A DNA stretch of 64,000 nucleotides from Cytobacillus horneckiae. Its GTDB lineage: Bacteria; Bacillota; Bacilli; Bacillales; Cytobacillaceae. Under the pieces are notes generated by a model, which worked only from the letters and a program-made list of their open reading frames with translations, was not told the DNA's origin and made no database searches. A program made the translations under genes and the position numbers. This document shows positions 42,648 through 51,097 of this stretch, piece after piece (position 1 is the stretch's first letter; every line of letters begins with the position of its first letter). The stretch is from contig NZ_PISD01000033.1 of the NCBI RefSeq assembly GCF_002835735.1, forward strand, positions 38,823 through 102,822, given 5' to 3'.

Positions 42648-43325
42648 TTAGTATGGATTTCTTGGAAAATGATGCCCTTGAGGATAATAAGGTTGATTAT
42701 ATGTAGGATAATATTGCTGATTGGGTTGGACATACTGAGGCTGAGTCGCATATTGCTGATAATAATCATGGACAGAGGAATCTACATTGCGGTTACAATC
42801 GTCCGGTGGACCGATAAATACTGAATTAGTAATGGGGGAAACCGCTTCCTTCCATTCATTTTCATCTAAGCAGTAAGTGTGTGCCCAAATGCTGGCAGGA
42901 GTTAGCCTCAATATATCTGAACCAAGAATGACTTCAGGATATGGCGCATCAAATATCGCCAGCAAATGGGTGTGATCTTCGCTTGCGATTTCATAATGCC
43001 ACCAGCCTTGAGGAATATTTGCTACTTGCCCTGGAGTTATTGAAATGTTAATGAGCTTTTTTGTAAAAGGATTAATGAAAGAAACGACGGCTGAACCAGA
43101 AATACAATAGACCAGCTCTGAAGCATTTTGATGAATATGAGGCTCCACTACTTTTCCTTTACTAAGGTAAATATCTAACAGCGATACATTTCCGAGTGTA
43201 TTTAAATTATTTCTACCTAAGGAATTAATATAGTTCTGATTATCGCCTGTAAAAAGTCTGTTCTTATTTACATCACTAAAATACTGGACATTAGGTGCTG
43301 TAAAATCCATGTATGAAACAGCCAA
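42648..43325 (-). CDS. Cupin-domain protein with Gln/Tyr/Pro-rich tail
   Basis: About 225 aa. The cupin core has KVVEPHIHQNASELVYCISG with metal-ligand pattern HxH...E and a second part VANIPQGWWHYEIASEDHTH carrying the late His. The last 45 residues are a low-complexity QYYPTYNQPYYPQGHHF tail, resembling spore-coat or surface proteins of Bacillaceae. The N-terminus is uncertain: TTG at 43325 is well placed behind AAGGAG. Oxalate-decarboxylase-like activity is possible but not shown. Confidence 0.78.
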   Translation of the reverse strand: MAVSYMDFTAPNVQYFSDVNKNRLFTGDNQNYINSLGRNNLNTLGNVSLLDIYLSKGKVVEPHIHQNASELVYCISGSAVVSFINPFTKKLINISITPGQVANIPQGWWHYEIASEDHTHLLAIFDAPYPEVILGSDILRLTPASIWAHTYCLDENEWKEAVSPITNSVFIGPPDDCNRNVDSSVHDYYQQYATQPQYVQPNQQYYPTYNQPYYPQGHHFPRNPY

Positions 43326-43426
43326 ATGATGCAACTCCTTTTCCTTACGTATTTAATTCCACATTCATTATATGATTTTTGGATTTTTTTATTACATGTA
43401 TGGGAGTTTCCGTTTAAATATAAATA

Positions 43427-43457
43427 AAAACAACCCCCTATAATAAAGGATTGTTTT
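43427..43457 (-). terminator. Terminator after the isochorismatase-like gene
   Basis: AACAATCC pairs with GGGTTGTT on the minus strand and is followed by T-rich sequence. Confidence 0.65.
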
Positions 43458-43470
43458 GTGCTGATATTCT

Positions 43471-43992
43471 TCATTCAAAACTAACCTCCGCTAATGGGAA
43501 AATATTTGCAAATAAGCGTAAAACTTGATTGTGATGATGGATAATTTCTTTTGCTGTTAATTCAGCAGAATTCCACGTCGAATGGCCGTCGGAAACAACG
43601 GTTACTTTATAACCTAAACTAAAAGCCCTTCTGCAGGTTGTATCCACACATACTTCCGTTTGAATGCCAGTTAAAATTAGATGTTGGATTCCTTGTTTCT
43701 TCAATTCTTCATCCAAACTAGTTTCGTGAAATGAATCTGGTGTCTTTTTATGTATAATTATATCCTCAACACTAGGGAGAACTTGCGGATGGATTGCCCA
43801 ACTCTCTGTCCCATACGCCAAAGGTGTCCCTTCCCCTTCATTATGTTGCACATAAAAAACAGGTGTATGAGTTGAACGTGCTTGATCCAATAAATGAGTA
43901 ATTTTTTCAAGTAAAAGCTCCCCATTATATACAGCAGCTCCTTCTTGAAACATATCATTCTGTACATCAATTACAAGTAATGCGGTTTTCAT
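43471..43992 (-). CDS. Isochorismatase-family cysteine hydrolase
   Basis: 173-aa cysteine hydrolase with the three expected catalytic elements: Asp in LLVIDVQNDMF, Lys in IIIHKKTPDSF and Cys in LTGIQTEVCVDTTCRRAF, with the cis-peptide GIQ before it. The family includes nicotinamidases and N-carbamoylsarcosine amidases; this short form is usually unassigned. Its promoter side faces the tandem repeat array. Confidence 0.88.
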   Translation of the reverse strand: MKTALLVIDVQNDMFQEGAAVYNGELLLEKITHLLDQARSTHTPVFYVQHNEGEGTPLAYGTESWAIHPQVLPSVEDIIIHKKTPDSFHETSLDEELKKQGIQHLILTGIQTEVCVDTTCRRAFSLGYKVTVVSDGHSTWNSAELTAKEIIHHHNQVLRLFANIFPLAEVSFE

Positions 43993-44021
43993 TTTTTAAC
44001 ACCTCTTTTATTTATTCAGCA

Positions 44022-44745
44022 TTTCTCCTTAGATTGGCGATTAGGCTACCTTTTCCTCTCTTTTTCGCTCTCAGAAGGGCGATTGGGCCACCTCTCTTCT
44101 ACCTTTCTTCTTTTTTCTACCTCAGATGGGCGTTGAGATGCGCTCTCTTCTACCTTTTTGCTCCTCTGCTCGCTCGGATGGGCGTTGACACTCACTCTCT
44201 TCTACCTTTCTTCTCTTTTTCTACCTCAGATGGGCGCTGAGATGCGCTCTCTTCTACCTTTCTTCTCTTTTTCTACCTCAGATGGGCGTTGACACGCACG
44301 CTCTTCTACCTTTCTTCTCTTTTTCTACCTCAGATGGGCGTTGAGATGCACGCTCTTCTACCTTTCTTCTCTTTTCCTCCTCCAGATGGGCGTTGACACT
44401 CACGCTCTTCTACCTTTCTTCTCTTTTTCTACCTCAGATGGGCGTTGAGATGCGCTCTCTTCTACCTTTCTTCTCTTTTTCTCCTCCAGATGGGCGTTGA
44501 CACTCACTCTCTTCTACCTTTCTTCTCTTTTTCTACCTCAGATGGGCGTTGACACTCACTCTCTTCTACCTTTCTTCTCTTTTTCTACCTCAGATGGGCG
44601 CTGAGATGCGCTCTCTTCTACCTTTCTTTTCTTTTTCTACCTCAGATGGACGTTGACACTCACTCTCTTCTACCTTTCTTCTCTTTTTCTACCTCAGATG
44701 GGCGTTGACACTCATTCTCCTCTTCTCGCTCGGATGGACGACTGG
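44022..44745. repeat. Tandem array of about 13 units of 52 bp
   Basis: GATGGGCG recurs every 52 bases from 44125 through 44697 (twelve evenly spaced copies), with two looser copies before (about 44032, 44074) and one after (44733, only 36 bases on). Between them are conserved CTCTTCTACC and TTCTTCTC blocks. After GATGGGCG the sequence is of two kinds, GTTGACACTCACTCTC (A) or GTTGAGATGCGCTCTC (B); the order is B A B A B A B A A B A A. The plus strand is strongly pyrimidine-rich. 52 is not a multiple of three and there are no conserved frames, so the array is noncoding. It separates the hydrolase gene from the queC promoter. Confidence 0.92.
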
Positions 44746-44853
44746 TGGTTGCTCTTTATAATTAAACGGCAGCAGATGATCATTGCATGCTTTCCTTTTC
44801 ATTTATGCGGTAATAATTGTTAAAAAACCTTTTTTGTATTATCCACCACATTA

Positions 44854-44883
44854 GTGACGATAAAGACCAATATATGATATAAT
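44854..44883 (+). promoter_or_regulatory. Probable promoter of the que operon
   Basis: GTGACG at 44854-44859 and TATAAT at 44878-44883 with an 18-bp spacer, about 35 bases before the riboswitch aptamer. Confidence 0.6.
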
Positions 44884-44918
44884 AACACCCGAATTGCATA
44901 GAAATTCCGCATAGCGGT

Positions 44919-44953
44919 AGAGGTTCTAGCTAAACCCTCTCAAAAAAACTAAG
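44919..44953 (+). ncRNA. preQ1-I riboswitch aptamer
   Basis: AGAGGTTCTAGCTAAACCCT followed by CT, an A-rich stretch and AACTAAGG matches the compact preQ1 class I aptamer: a stem AGAGG/CCTCT, the CUAGCUA-type loop, and the A-rich 3' tail that forms the pseudoknot. It lies directly before queC, whose operon makes preQ1 precursors, as expected of this riboswitch. Confidence 0.92.
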
Positions 44954-44956
44954 GAA

Positions 44957-44990
44957 AAGCAGTGCCATTTCTTAGTGGTGCTGTTTTTCT
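44957..44990 (+). terminator. Attenuator terminator of the preQ1 riboswitch
   Basis: AGCAGTGCCA pairs with TGGTGCTG plus T run (some G-U pairs). The competing antiterminator is ACTAAG (end of the aptamer, 44948-44953) with CTTAGT (44971-44976). Ligand binding would hold ACTAAG and allow termination, an OFF switch. Confidence 0.8.
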
Positions 44991-45009
44991 TTTTAAAGGA
45001 GATTAAAGC

Positions 45010-45669
45010 ATGAAAAAGGAAAAAGCAGTAGTTGTATTCAGCGGCGGCCAGGACAGCACAACTTGTCTTTTTTGGGCGCTAGACAAATTTGAAGAAGTGG
45101 TTGCAGTGACCTTCGATTATAATCAAAGGCATGCAGCTGAGATTGAATGCGCAAAGGCAATCGCTGAAGAACTTGGAGTAGAGCATCATATTTTAGATAT
45201 GGGCTTATTGAACCAGCTTGCCCCAAATGCATTGACAAGAAGTGAAATTGTAGTGAAAGATGGAACGGGCGGGAGCCTGCCATCAACATTTGTGCCAGGT
45301 AGAAATCTATTATTCATGTCCTTTGCTGGTGTATTAGCGAGCCAATTAGGAGCAAAACATATTATCACCGGCGTTTGTGAAACGGATTTCAGCGGTTATC
45401 CCGACTGCAGAGATATATTTGTTAAATCACTAAATGTAACCTTGAATCTGTCAATGGATGAACAATTTGTCATTCATACGCCACTTATGTGGCTGAATAA
45501 AGCAGAAACATGGGAGATGGCTGATAAATTAGGCTGCTTCAGTTTTGTCCGTAAAAAAACACTAACATGCTATAATGGAGTCGTTTCCGATGGATGCGGA
45601 GAATGTCCGGCATGCAAGCTCCGAAAACAAGGGCTGGAAGATTACTTAAAAGTGAGAGCTGCAATATGA
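45010..45669 (+). CDS. queC: 7-cyano-7-deazaguanine synthase QueC
   Basis: 219-aa PP-loop enzyme that converts 7-carboxy-7-deazaguanine plus ammonia to preQ0 with [20 protein letters not shown] is the PP-loop; [17 protein letters not shown] and [15 protein letters not shown] are family blocks; the C-terminal Cys cluster [20 protein letters not shown] binds zinc. AAAGGAG before the ATG. First gene of queCDE and overlapped by queD in an ATGA junction. Confidence 0.97.
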   Translation: MKKEKAVVVFSGGQDSTTCLFWALDKFEEVVAVTFDYNQRHAAEIECAKAIAEELGVEHHILDMGLLNQLAPNALTRSEIVVKDGTGGSLPSTFVPGRNLLFMSFAGVLASQLGAKHIITGVCETDFSGYPDCRDIFVKSLNVTLNLSMDEQFVIHTPLMWLNKAETWEMADKLGCFSFVRKKTLTCYNGVVSDGCGECPACKLRKQGLEDYLKVRAAI

Positions 45670-46148
45670 AAGACCTCTTCGGCTTTCGCATCGTTGATCA
45701 ATTACAAAAGATAGATATAGATATTAAAAGAGAAAATCTAAAGTACCACCATAAGCGCGTTCTTGTCAGTAAAGAATTCACGTTTGATGCCGCTCATCAT
45801 CTTCACGATTATGAGGGAAAATGTAAAAACCTTCATGGACATACTTACAAGGTCATATTTGGAATCAGCGGCTACACTGACAACAGGGGCTTAATGATAG
45901 ACTTTGGAGACATTAAGAAAATCTGGAAAAGGGAAATAGAAATATATCTTGATCATAAATATTTAAATGAAACATTGCCGGCAATGAATACGACCGCAGA
46001 AAATATGGTCATTTGGATTTTCGAAAAAATGGATGAAGCATTGTCAAGCTTGGATAAAAGCTTGGCAGCAAGAGTCGAATTTGTCAAACTTTATGAAACT
46101 CCTACAAGTTATGCTGAAGCTAGAAGGGAGTGGATGATCGATGAGTAA
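45666..46148 (+). CDS. queD: 6-carboxytetrahydropterin synthase QueD
   Basis: 160-aa pterin-synthase-fold enzyme making 6-carboxy-tetrahydropterin from dihydroneopterin triphosphate. The zinc histidines are in [20 protein letters not shown], with catalytic Cys in the same stretch; [13 protein letters not shown] and [15 protein letters not shown] follow. The ATG at 45666 overlaps the queC stop (ATGA), indicating coupled translation; a frame reaching back into queC was rejected. The N-terminus has about 30 extra residues compared with the shortest family members. Confidence 0.95.
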   Translation: MKDLFGFRIVDQLQKIDIDIKRENLKYHHKRVLVSKEFTFDAAHHLHDYEGKCKNLHGHTYKVIFGISGYTDNRGLMIDFGDIKKIWKREIEIYLDHKYLNETLPAMNTTAENMVIWIFEKMDEALSSLDKSLAARVEFVKLYETPTSYAEARREWMIDE

Positions 46149-46857
46149 GATTCCTGTTATGGAGATATTTGGGCCGACGATACAAGGCGAAGGCATGGTC
46201 ATTGGCCAGAAGACAATGTTCGTTCGTACAGCCGGCTGTGATTACTCATGTGCATGGTGCGATTCATCCTTTACATGGGATGGCACCGGGAAACATCTAA
46301 TCACACAAATGGAACCAGAAGACATTTGGACAAAATTAAAACAATTAGGTGGCAGCGGTTTCCGGTTTGTCACTATTTCCGGCGGCAACCCCGCCCTTAT
46401 AAAAAATATCGACGGTCTTGTAGACATCCTAAAAAAAAATGGAATACAAATAGGATTAGAAACACAAGGCAGCAAGTGGCAGGACTGGTTTTATAAGATT
46501 GATGAGCTTACCATCTCGCCGAAGCCTCCAAGCTCACGCATGATTACTGATTTTGATAGATTAGATGAAATCATCCTGCGAATCAGCAGACAGAATATCA
46601 GTTTGAAAGTTGTCGTCTTTAATGATGAAGACTATGACTATGCGAAAAAAATACACCAAAGATATTCTGAGATTCCTTTTTTTCTTCAAGTAGGAAATGA
46701 TGATTGCAGTACGACAGATGATGATCAATTAATGATGACATTGCTTAATAAATATTCATGGCTAATTGATAAAACAATGGTTGATGATGAATTTCAAAAT
46801 GTAAAGGTATTGCCCCAGCTCCATACCTATATATGGGGAAATAAACGTGGTGTGTAA
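46141..46857 (+). CDS. queE: 7-carboxy-7-deazaguanine synthase QueE
   Basis: 238-aa radical SAM enzyme that ring-contracts 6-carboxy-tetrahydropterin. The iron-sulfur Cys are in RTAGCDYSCAWCDSSF (CxxxCxxC), after IFGPTIQGEGMVIGQ; SGGNPALI and GLETQGSKW are the SAM-binding regions. Overlaps queD by eight bases. In B. subtilis a queF gene follows; here a terminator comes directly after queE, so the last step to preQ1 must be encoded elsewhere. Confidence 0.96.
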   Translation: MSKIPVMEIFGPTIQGEGMVIGQKTMFVRTAGCDYSCAWCDSSFTWDGTGKHLITQMEPEDIWTKLKQLGGSGFRFVTISGGNPALIKNIDGLVDILKKNGIQIGLETQGSKWQDWFYKIDELTISPKPPSSRMITDFDRLDEIILRISRQNISLKVVVFNDEDYDYAKKIHQRYSEIPFFLQVGNDDCSTTDDDQLMMTLLNKYSWLIDKTMVDDEFQNVKVLPQLHTYIWGNKRGV

Positions 46858-46861
46858 CAAA

Positions 46862-46898
46862 AAAAAAGAACTCAACAATTGGTTGGGTTCTTTTTTTA
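46862..46898 (+). terminator. Terminator of the que operon
   Basis: AGAACTCAAC / GTTGGGTTCT hairpin followed by seven T. Confidence 0.88.
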
Positions 46899-46919
46899 AA
46901 AGAAATTAAGCTGCTCTCT

Positions 46920-47480
46920 TTACTCACCAAAGATTCCTACTAAATCCTCTTTTAAAATTGAGTACATAAGTAAATCATCAAATTTTCCACAGGTAAATTC
47001 ATAGTGCCTCAATAAACCTTCTTTTATAAAACCATATTTTTCTACTAGTTTTTGAGATGACCGATTAGTTGGCTCAATCAATGCCTCAATTCTTTCCAAG
47101 CCAAGAGATTGAAAGCCGTATTGTAGAACAGCAGAAATCGCTTCACCAGCAATCCCTTGAGACCAATATTCCTTATTTAATTCAAAACCAATTTCTGCTC
47201 TAAAATGCTGCCTTTTCATATTGAGAAAGCCGCAGCTGCCAATCACCTCATTTTTGCCCTTTTCTGTTATCCCCCAACGGATGCCGGTGCCTTCTTTATA
47301 AATAGAGTCATACCAATTGATTTCATCCATTACCTCTTCCGCTGTTTTATAGGGGAATAGCCCCATATGCTTGACCACATCCTCATCAGATAAATACTTA
47401 TACATGCTTTCTTTATCATCTGACTTTACTTTTCTTAAAATTAGCCTGCTCGTTTCAATTTCAGGAAATTTCTTTTCCAT
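46920..47480 (-). CDS. GNAT family N-acetyltransferase (RimJ/RimL type)
   Basis: 186-aa acetyltransferase: FPEIETSRLILRKVKSDD at the start, GITEKGKNEVIGSCGFLNMK, the acetyl-CoA loop YWSQGIAGEAISAVLQYG and IEPTNRSSQKLVEKYGFIKE. This is the classic ribosomal-protein-alanine acetyltransferase layout, but acceptors of such Bacillus paralogues are rarely known. Start at 47480 follows GGGAGAGAG; the upstream ATG has no ribosome site. Confidence 0.85.
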   Translation of the reverse strand: MEKKFPEIETSRLILRKVKSDDKESMYKYLSDEDVVKHMGLFPYKTAEEVMDEINWYDSIYKEGTGIRWGITEKGKNEVIGSCGFLNMKRQHFRAEIGFELNKEYWSQGIAGEAISAVLQYGFQSLGLERIEALIEPTNRSSQKLVEKYGFIKEGLLRHYEFTCGKFDDLLMYSILKEDLVGIFGE

Positions 47481-47528
47481 CTTCTCACTCTCTCCCGTTG
47501 TCATAGGTGGACTTTTTATTTTAAACTA

Positions 47529-47675
47529 CTATTCATTGGCAGGGCCAATTTTCTTTATACTTTCCAGCCAAAGGCTTTTTGATGTTCCTGGCTGTTCCAA
47601 TTCCCCATTTATCTCTCCTTGTTCATTAATTTCCGAACCATTTATTATTTCTCTTCCATCCTTGTATAAACCTGC
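47529..47675 (-). pseudogene. Possible C-terminal gene fragment
   Basis: A 48-codon open minus-strand stretch, preceded by an in-frame TAA and lacking a start, reads GLYKDGREIINGSEINEQGE and ends LWLESIKKIGPANE. Composition is protein-like, suggesting the tail of a lost gene. Family not recognised. Confidence 0.25.
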
Positions 47676-47698
47676 TTAATCAGGTGATTTTGCTTAAT

Positions 47699-48103
47699 TT
47701 ACTTTAGTTTCATAATAGCTCCGAAATGCTGTGAGGCAGTGACAAAACAAATAAAAGCACAAAGCTCGCTTATTTCCTCGTTATTAAAACTGTCCTGCAA
47801 AATTTCGAAGGTTGAATCAGGGATATTTCCTTTTGTTTTACAAAAGACTTCCGCAAATCCTACAGCGATGGTCATTTTTTCATCATAAAGATGCGGCGCG
47901 GGCTTCCCTTTTGCTTTGCAATATTCACAGCCATTATTTTTGGCAAGCGTTCTTCTTACTTGTTCCTTTAAGGTCGCTTGCAGCCTGCCATCCTTTTCTA
48001 ACAATTCTCCCAAATGGGACCAGCGCTCCATAACCTCCACATTATGACCTAATAAACGCTGAAATGGTGTTAATCCGTGAATTGATTCGCTTATTCTTGC
48101 CAT
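47699..48103 (-). CDS. Carboxymuconolactone decarboxylase / AhpD-like protein
   Basis: 134-aa helical protein of the AhpD-like superfamily. The redox motif CEYCKAKG (residues about 59-66) follows LKEQVRRTLAKNNG, and a His occurs in the late VTASQHFGAIM, as in AhpD-type alkylhydroperoxidase partners. Could act in peroxide defence; not proven. Own ribosome site AAGGAGGAGG. Confidence 0.82.
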   Translation of the reverse strand: MARISESIHGLTPFQRLLGHNVEVMERWSHLGELLEKDGRLQATLKEQVRRTLAKNNGCEYCKAKGKPAPHLYDEKMTIAVGFAEVFCKTKGNIPDSTFEILQDSFNNEEISELCAFICFVTASQHFGAIMKLK

Positions 48104-48224
48104 TCGTTCCTCCTCCTTATAATATTTATTATAGAAACCTTTGTATTAAATTAAAATTAATTACAAAATGTAAAATTGGTTTTTCCTTTAAAAATCAAAC
48201 AAATTAAGGAGGAATTATTTAAAA

Positions 48225-48668
48225 ATGAAAATCGACGAAATTGATAAAAAAATGATTGATGAACTGTATAAAGATAGCCGTTTATCTATGAGTCAGCTTG
48301 GTAAAAGAGTCAATCTGTCTTCACCTTCTGTCACAGAGCGTGTAAGGCGAATGGAGTCGTATGGAGTAATTAATAAGTATACTTTAGAAGTTGATTACGA
48401 AAAATTAGGTTTTCCAATTGAGTGTATCATTGAGGCTACTATGAAAAACGGCGACTATCAATCTTTCAAGAAGATGATTGAGGCATTGCCAAATGTTGAG
48501 TTTTGTTATCGGGTAGCAGGAAATGCTTGCTACATACTCAAGATGCAATTTGAATCTTTTTCTAAAGCGGAGCAATTTATCGACAGTGTCAGCCCAATCG
48601 CCCATACAGTCACTCATTTTATATTCTCACACATTAAAACAAACATAAAAATGGCCAATGAAAAATGA
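48225..48668 (+). CDS. Lrp/AsnC family transcriptional regulator
   Basis: 147-aa feast/famine regulator. The N-terminal HTH is IDKKMIDELYKDSRLSMSQL then GKRVNLSSPSVTERVRRMES (about residues 28-47); the C-terminal RAM ligand-binding domain runs from about residue 65 and includes VEFCYRVAGNACYILKMQ. AAGGAGG upstream. Divergent from the AhpD-like gene. Ligand, usually an amino acid, unknown. Confidence 0.92.
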   Translation: MKIDEIDKKMIDELYKDSRLSMSQLGKRVNLSSPSVTERVRRMESYGVINKYTLEVDYEKLGFPIECIIEATMKNGDYQSFKKMIEALPNVEFCYRVAGNACYILKMQFESFSKAEQFIDSVSPIAHTVTHFIFSHIKTNIKMANEK

Positions 48669-48683
48669 GTTTCATTGGCCAAG
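48650..48683. terminator. Hairpin between converging Lrp and GNAT genes
   Basis: GGCCAATGAAA / TTTCATTGGCC, an 11-bp stem overlapping the Lrp stop codon; the T tract is weak. Confidence 0.6.
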
Positions 48684-48695
48684 CTTTGTTAAAAT

Positions 48696-49142
48696 TTATA
48701 AATTTTTAATTACAGCCATTTCTTTTCCAAATCTGTCGCCTTGATCAATAAAGCCAAGCTGTTCATATAATTTATGTGCGGCTATATTTTCTGGGTGATA
48801 GCCGACGACAAGTTTAGCCGCATCAGGCAGAGCTTTCATATCCTCAAGCAAAAGCCTCATGGCTGATTTGCCAATACCTTTGCCTTGGTATGCATGATCA
48901 ATCATCATTCTATATATCCAATATCCATCAAGTTCTTCCTTAACAGAATTGAACATCATAAATCCTACGATGGTTTCATCATAATAAATTGCATAGCATT
49001 TTAATGTTGATTCAAATTTAGATTGAGCGATGGAGACAGCATTAGGCTCCATATATAGCTCTTGTTCTGCTGATAGCTTTAGTAAGCAGCAATCATACCA
49101 GTTTGATTCATTTAACTCTTTAATTTCTACATGACGATTCAT
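48696..49142 (-). CDS. GNAT acetyltransferase, spermine/spermidine type (BltD-like)
   Basis: 148-aa acetyltransferase. EIKELNESNWYDCCLLKLSA, YYDETIVGFMMFNSVKEELD and YRMMIDHAYQGKGIGKSAMR carry the RxxGxG acetyl-CoA loop in a form (YQGKGIG) very like the BltD/diamine acetyltransferase group, and NIAAHKLYEQLGFIDQGD ends it. Polyamine substrates are plausible from resemblance only. Start at 49142 follows AGAGGGG. Confidence 0.82.
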   Translation of the reverse strand: MNRHVEIKELNESNWYDCCLLKLSAEQELYMEPNAVSIAQSKFESTLKCYAIYYDETIVGFMMFNSVKEELDGYWIYRMMIDHAYQGKGIGKSAMRLLLEDMKALPDAAKLVVGYHPENIAAHKLYEQLGFIDQGDRFGKEMAVIKNL

Positions 49143-49327
49143 ATCTTTATTTTCCCCTCTCATTTTGACGGGGTATTATCCTATCTAGGCGTATCCCCTT
49201 GTTGGTTACAAAAAATGAATGCAGTAATTTTTTTCATAATTGAACGCCCCCTTAACCGGATAATTGTTTTGAATTTTCAATACCTTTCGCAATATACCAT
49301 ATTTCCACTTTATTGTATATATTTTAT

Positions 49328-51067
49328 TTATAATTTATCGTATAAGTACATTGCCGTTTTTAAATTAATCAAGTCCTCTAAATGATCAAAGTTGCAATCG
49401 AGCTTTTCTTGCAACTGTTGTAGTCGATAATAAACTGTATTTGGATGCAAATGCATCATTTCTGCTGTTTTTGCTGCATTTTTGTCTGCATCTAAATAAA
49501 TTTTCAACGTCAGCATAAGATCATTCTTTGCACTCCTGCTAGTCTGATCTATAATCGGTCCTAGTATATTTTCAACAAAATGAATCGCTTCTTCATCAGA
49601 AATATTTATTAAATACCGTTTATAGCCAAGTGAACGGAAATTGTAGATTCTTCCCCGTTTTTCTCCATCTTGTACATACATGTCCATCATCATTTTTACA
49701 TCTTGATAAGATATAGAGATATTCCGGAGTGAAAGCACAGGCCTGCCAAAAAATACAGTGGCTTCATGATGGATCGTTTGCAGTCTTTCTGTATACATCG
49801 TTATTTCGTCTATCTTTTCTCCTATCCTAGCTCTAGTTCCGAGTAAAAGATAGACCATATCATTTTGTGGAAAAGTCATAATATCATACTTTTTGCCAAA
49901 AATACGAACGACTGATTCCTCAATCGAAACAAGTTGATTAATATCTCCATCGCATTTTATCGCTAGAAAAATATAGTTTTTAGCCGCAATCATTCCATAC
50001 TTTTTTAAGTACGAATGTACCTCCGGAGTAAAGTTGCCCCTAATTATTTCATTTAAAAGCATTTCTTTTTCCGCTTGTTTATTTTTTATTTGCTCCTGCA
50101 GCTTTATTTGTTCAATTGCAATAATTGATGCAGCATGCTTAAATCCAAGCTCCCCTACAGTATCTAAAGGTGCTGTTATACCTGTAATAACGAGATAGCC
50201 CATTGTGCCAAATGACGACATGACAGATAATGCTTGTCCAATAAATCGTCCATCATAAACTATACTGTGAAGCTGTTGTGATTTAAGCTCCTTCGTATAG
50301 CTATTCAGCCATGAGCTTAAACTAGGAATTTCTGCTTTAAAGTGCAAATGTGAAGCTTCCAGCCGGTAAAGTGAATCAAAATAATAAATTCTGCCCTGTA
50401 AACTAGCTGATAGCCTGGCTACAAGTGCTTTCATACCCTTACCTTTTAAAACGGTTTCATTCAATTCATTATGAAGATGGAGAATCGCTTCAAGCTGATT
50501 TGCTCGTTGTTCCTTTTCCTGGAAAGCACGTGCATTCACGATTGAGATGGCGATTTGATTTCCAATTGCCTCTAAAAAGCGCAAATCCTCTGCGGTAAAA
50601 AAACCCCCATTTTTAAAATTATCTATTGTTAATACACCAATTTTTTGATTTTGATGTGTGAGAGGAACGGACATGCAGCTAACAGGTAAAAAGGCATGCA
50701 CAGTTGAGTCTAAATAATATCTAAGCGTTTTATTGCGCATATTTGACATGGCTTCCTGAATTTTTTCTACTGTATTGATTAAACGGCTCTGTCCATCCTC
50801 TAAAACAGAACCGCTAATCCCTTCCCCCTCAAGCAATTTATTTTTTAAATACATTTCTTCTTTAAAATTTACAGCCGCTTCTATCTCTAAGTATCGTTTC
50901 TCTTCATTCCAAAGCAAGAGGAATCCTGCATCCGCTTTGTCTATTGACTCAATCACTTCTTCTATGATTTCTTGAATAAGCTGTTTTAAGCTCTCATTGG
51001 AAGTAATATTTTTAGAAACTTGTATAAATGTATTTAATCTACGTTCAATATTGATGTTGTTATTCAT
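49328..51067 (-). CDS. GAF-domain PucR/CdaR-type transcriptional regulator
   Basis: 579-aa regulator. Residues about 1-180 are a GAF domain (FIQVSKNITSNESLKQLIQE, EGEGISGSVLEDGQSRLINT, PVSCMSVPLTHQNQKIGVLT), 200-340 a second sensor-like region, 350-480 a GGDEF-related CdaR domain, and the end is the PucR HTH: AAKTAEMMHLHPNTVYYRLQ and FDHLEDLINLKTAMYLY. Bacillus relatives control purine, carbohydrate or amino-acid catabolism. No adjacent catabolic operon is obvious, so the target is open. ATG at 51067 follows TAGGTG. Confidence 0.88.
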   Translation of the reverse strand: MNNNINIERRLNTFIQVSKNITSNESLKQLIQEIIEEVIESIDKADAGFLLLWNEEKRYLEIEAAVNFKEEMYLKNKLLEGEGISGSVLEDGQSRLINTVEKIQEAMSNMRNKTLRYYLDSTVHAFLPVSCMSVPLTHQNQKIGVLTIDNFKNGGFFTAEDLRFLEAIGNQIAISIVNARAFQEKEQRANQLEAILHLHNELNETVLKGKGMKALVARLSASLQGRIYYFDSLYRLEASHLHFKAEIPSLSSWLNSYTKELKSQQLHSIVYDGRFIGQALSVMSSFGTMGYLVITGITAPLDTVGELGFKHAASIIAIEQIKLQEQIKNKQAEKEMLLNEIIRGNFTPEVHSYLKKYGMIAAKNYIFLAIKCDGDINQLVSIEESVVRIFGKKYDIMTFPQNDMVYLLLGTRARIGEKIDEITMYTERLQTIHHEATVFFGRPVLSLRNISISYQDVKMMMDMYVQDGEKRGRIYNFRSLGYKRYLINISDEEAIHFVENILGPIIDQTSRSAKNDLMLTLKIYLDADKNAAKTAEMMHLHPNTVYYRLQQLQEKLDCNFDHLEDLINLKTAMYLYDKL

Positions 51068-51097
51068 GGATTTCACCTAATCACTCTTGCTTTTTTC

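Noticed and set aside
43980..44240. 86-codon plus-strand reading frame entering the 52-bp repeat array
   Set aside because: It lies in repeats whose unit length is not a multiple of three, overlaps the isochorismatase gene start and has no ribosome site; composition is repeat-driven.
44022..44745. CRISPR array
   Set aside because: Repeats are contiguous with no unique spacers, units are 52 bp with only point variation and no cas genes are nearby.
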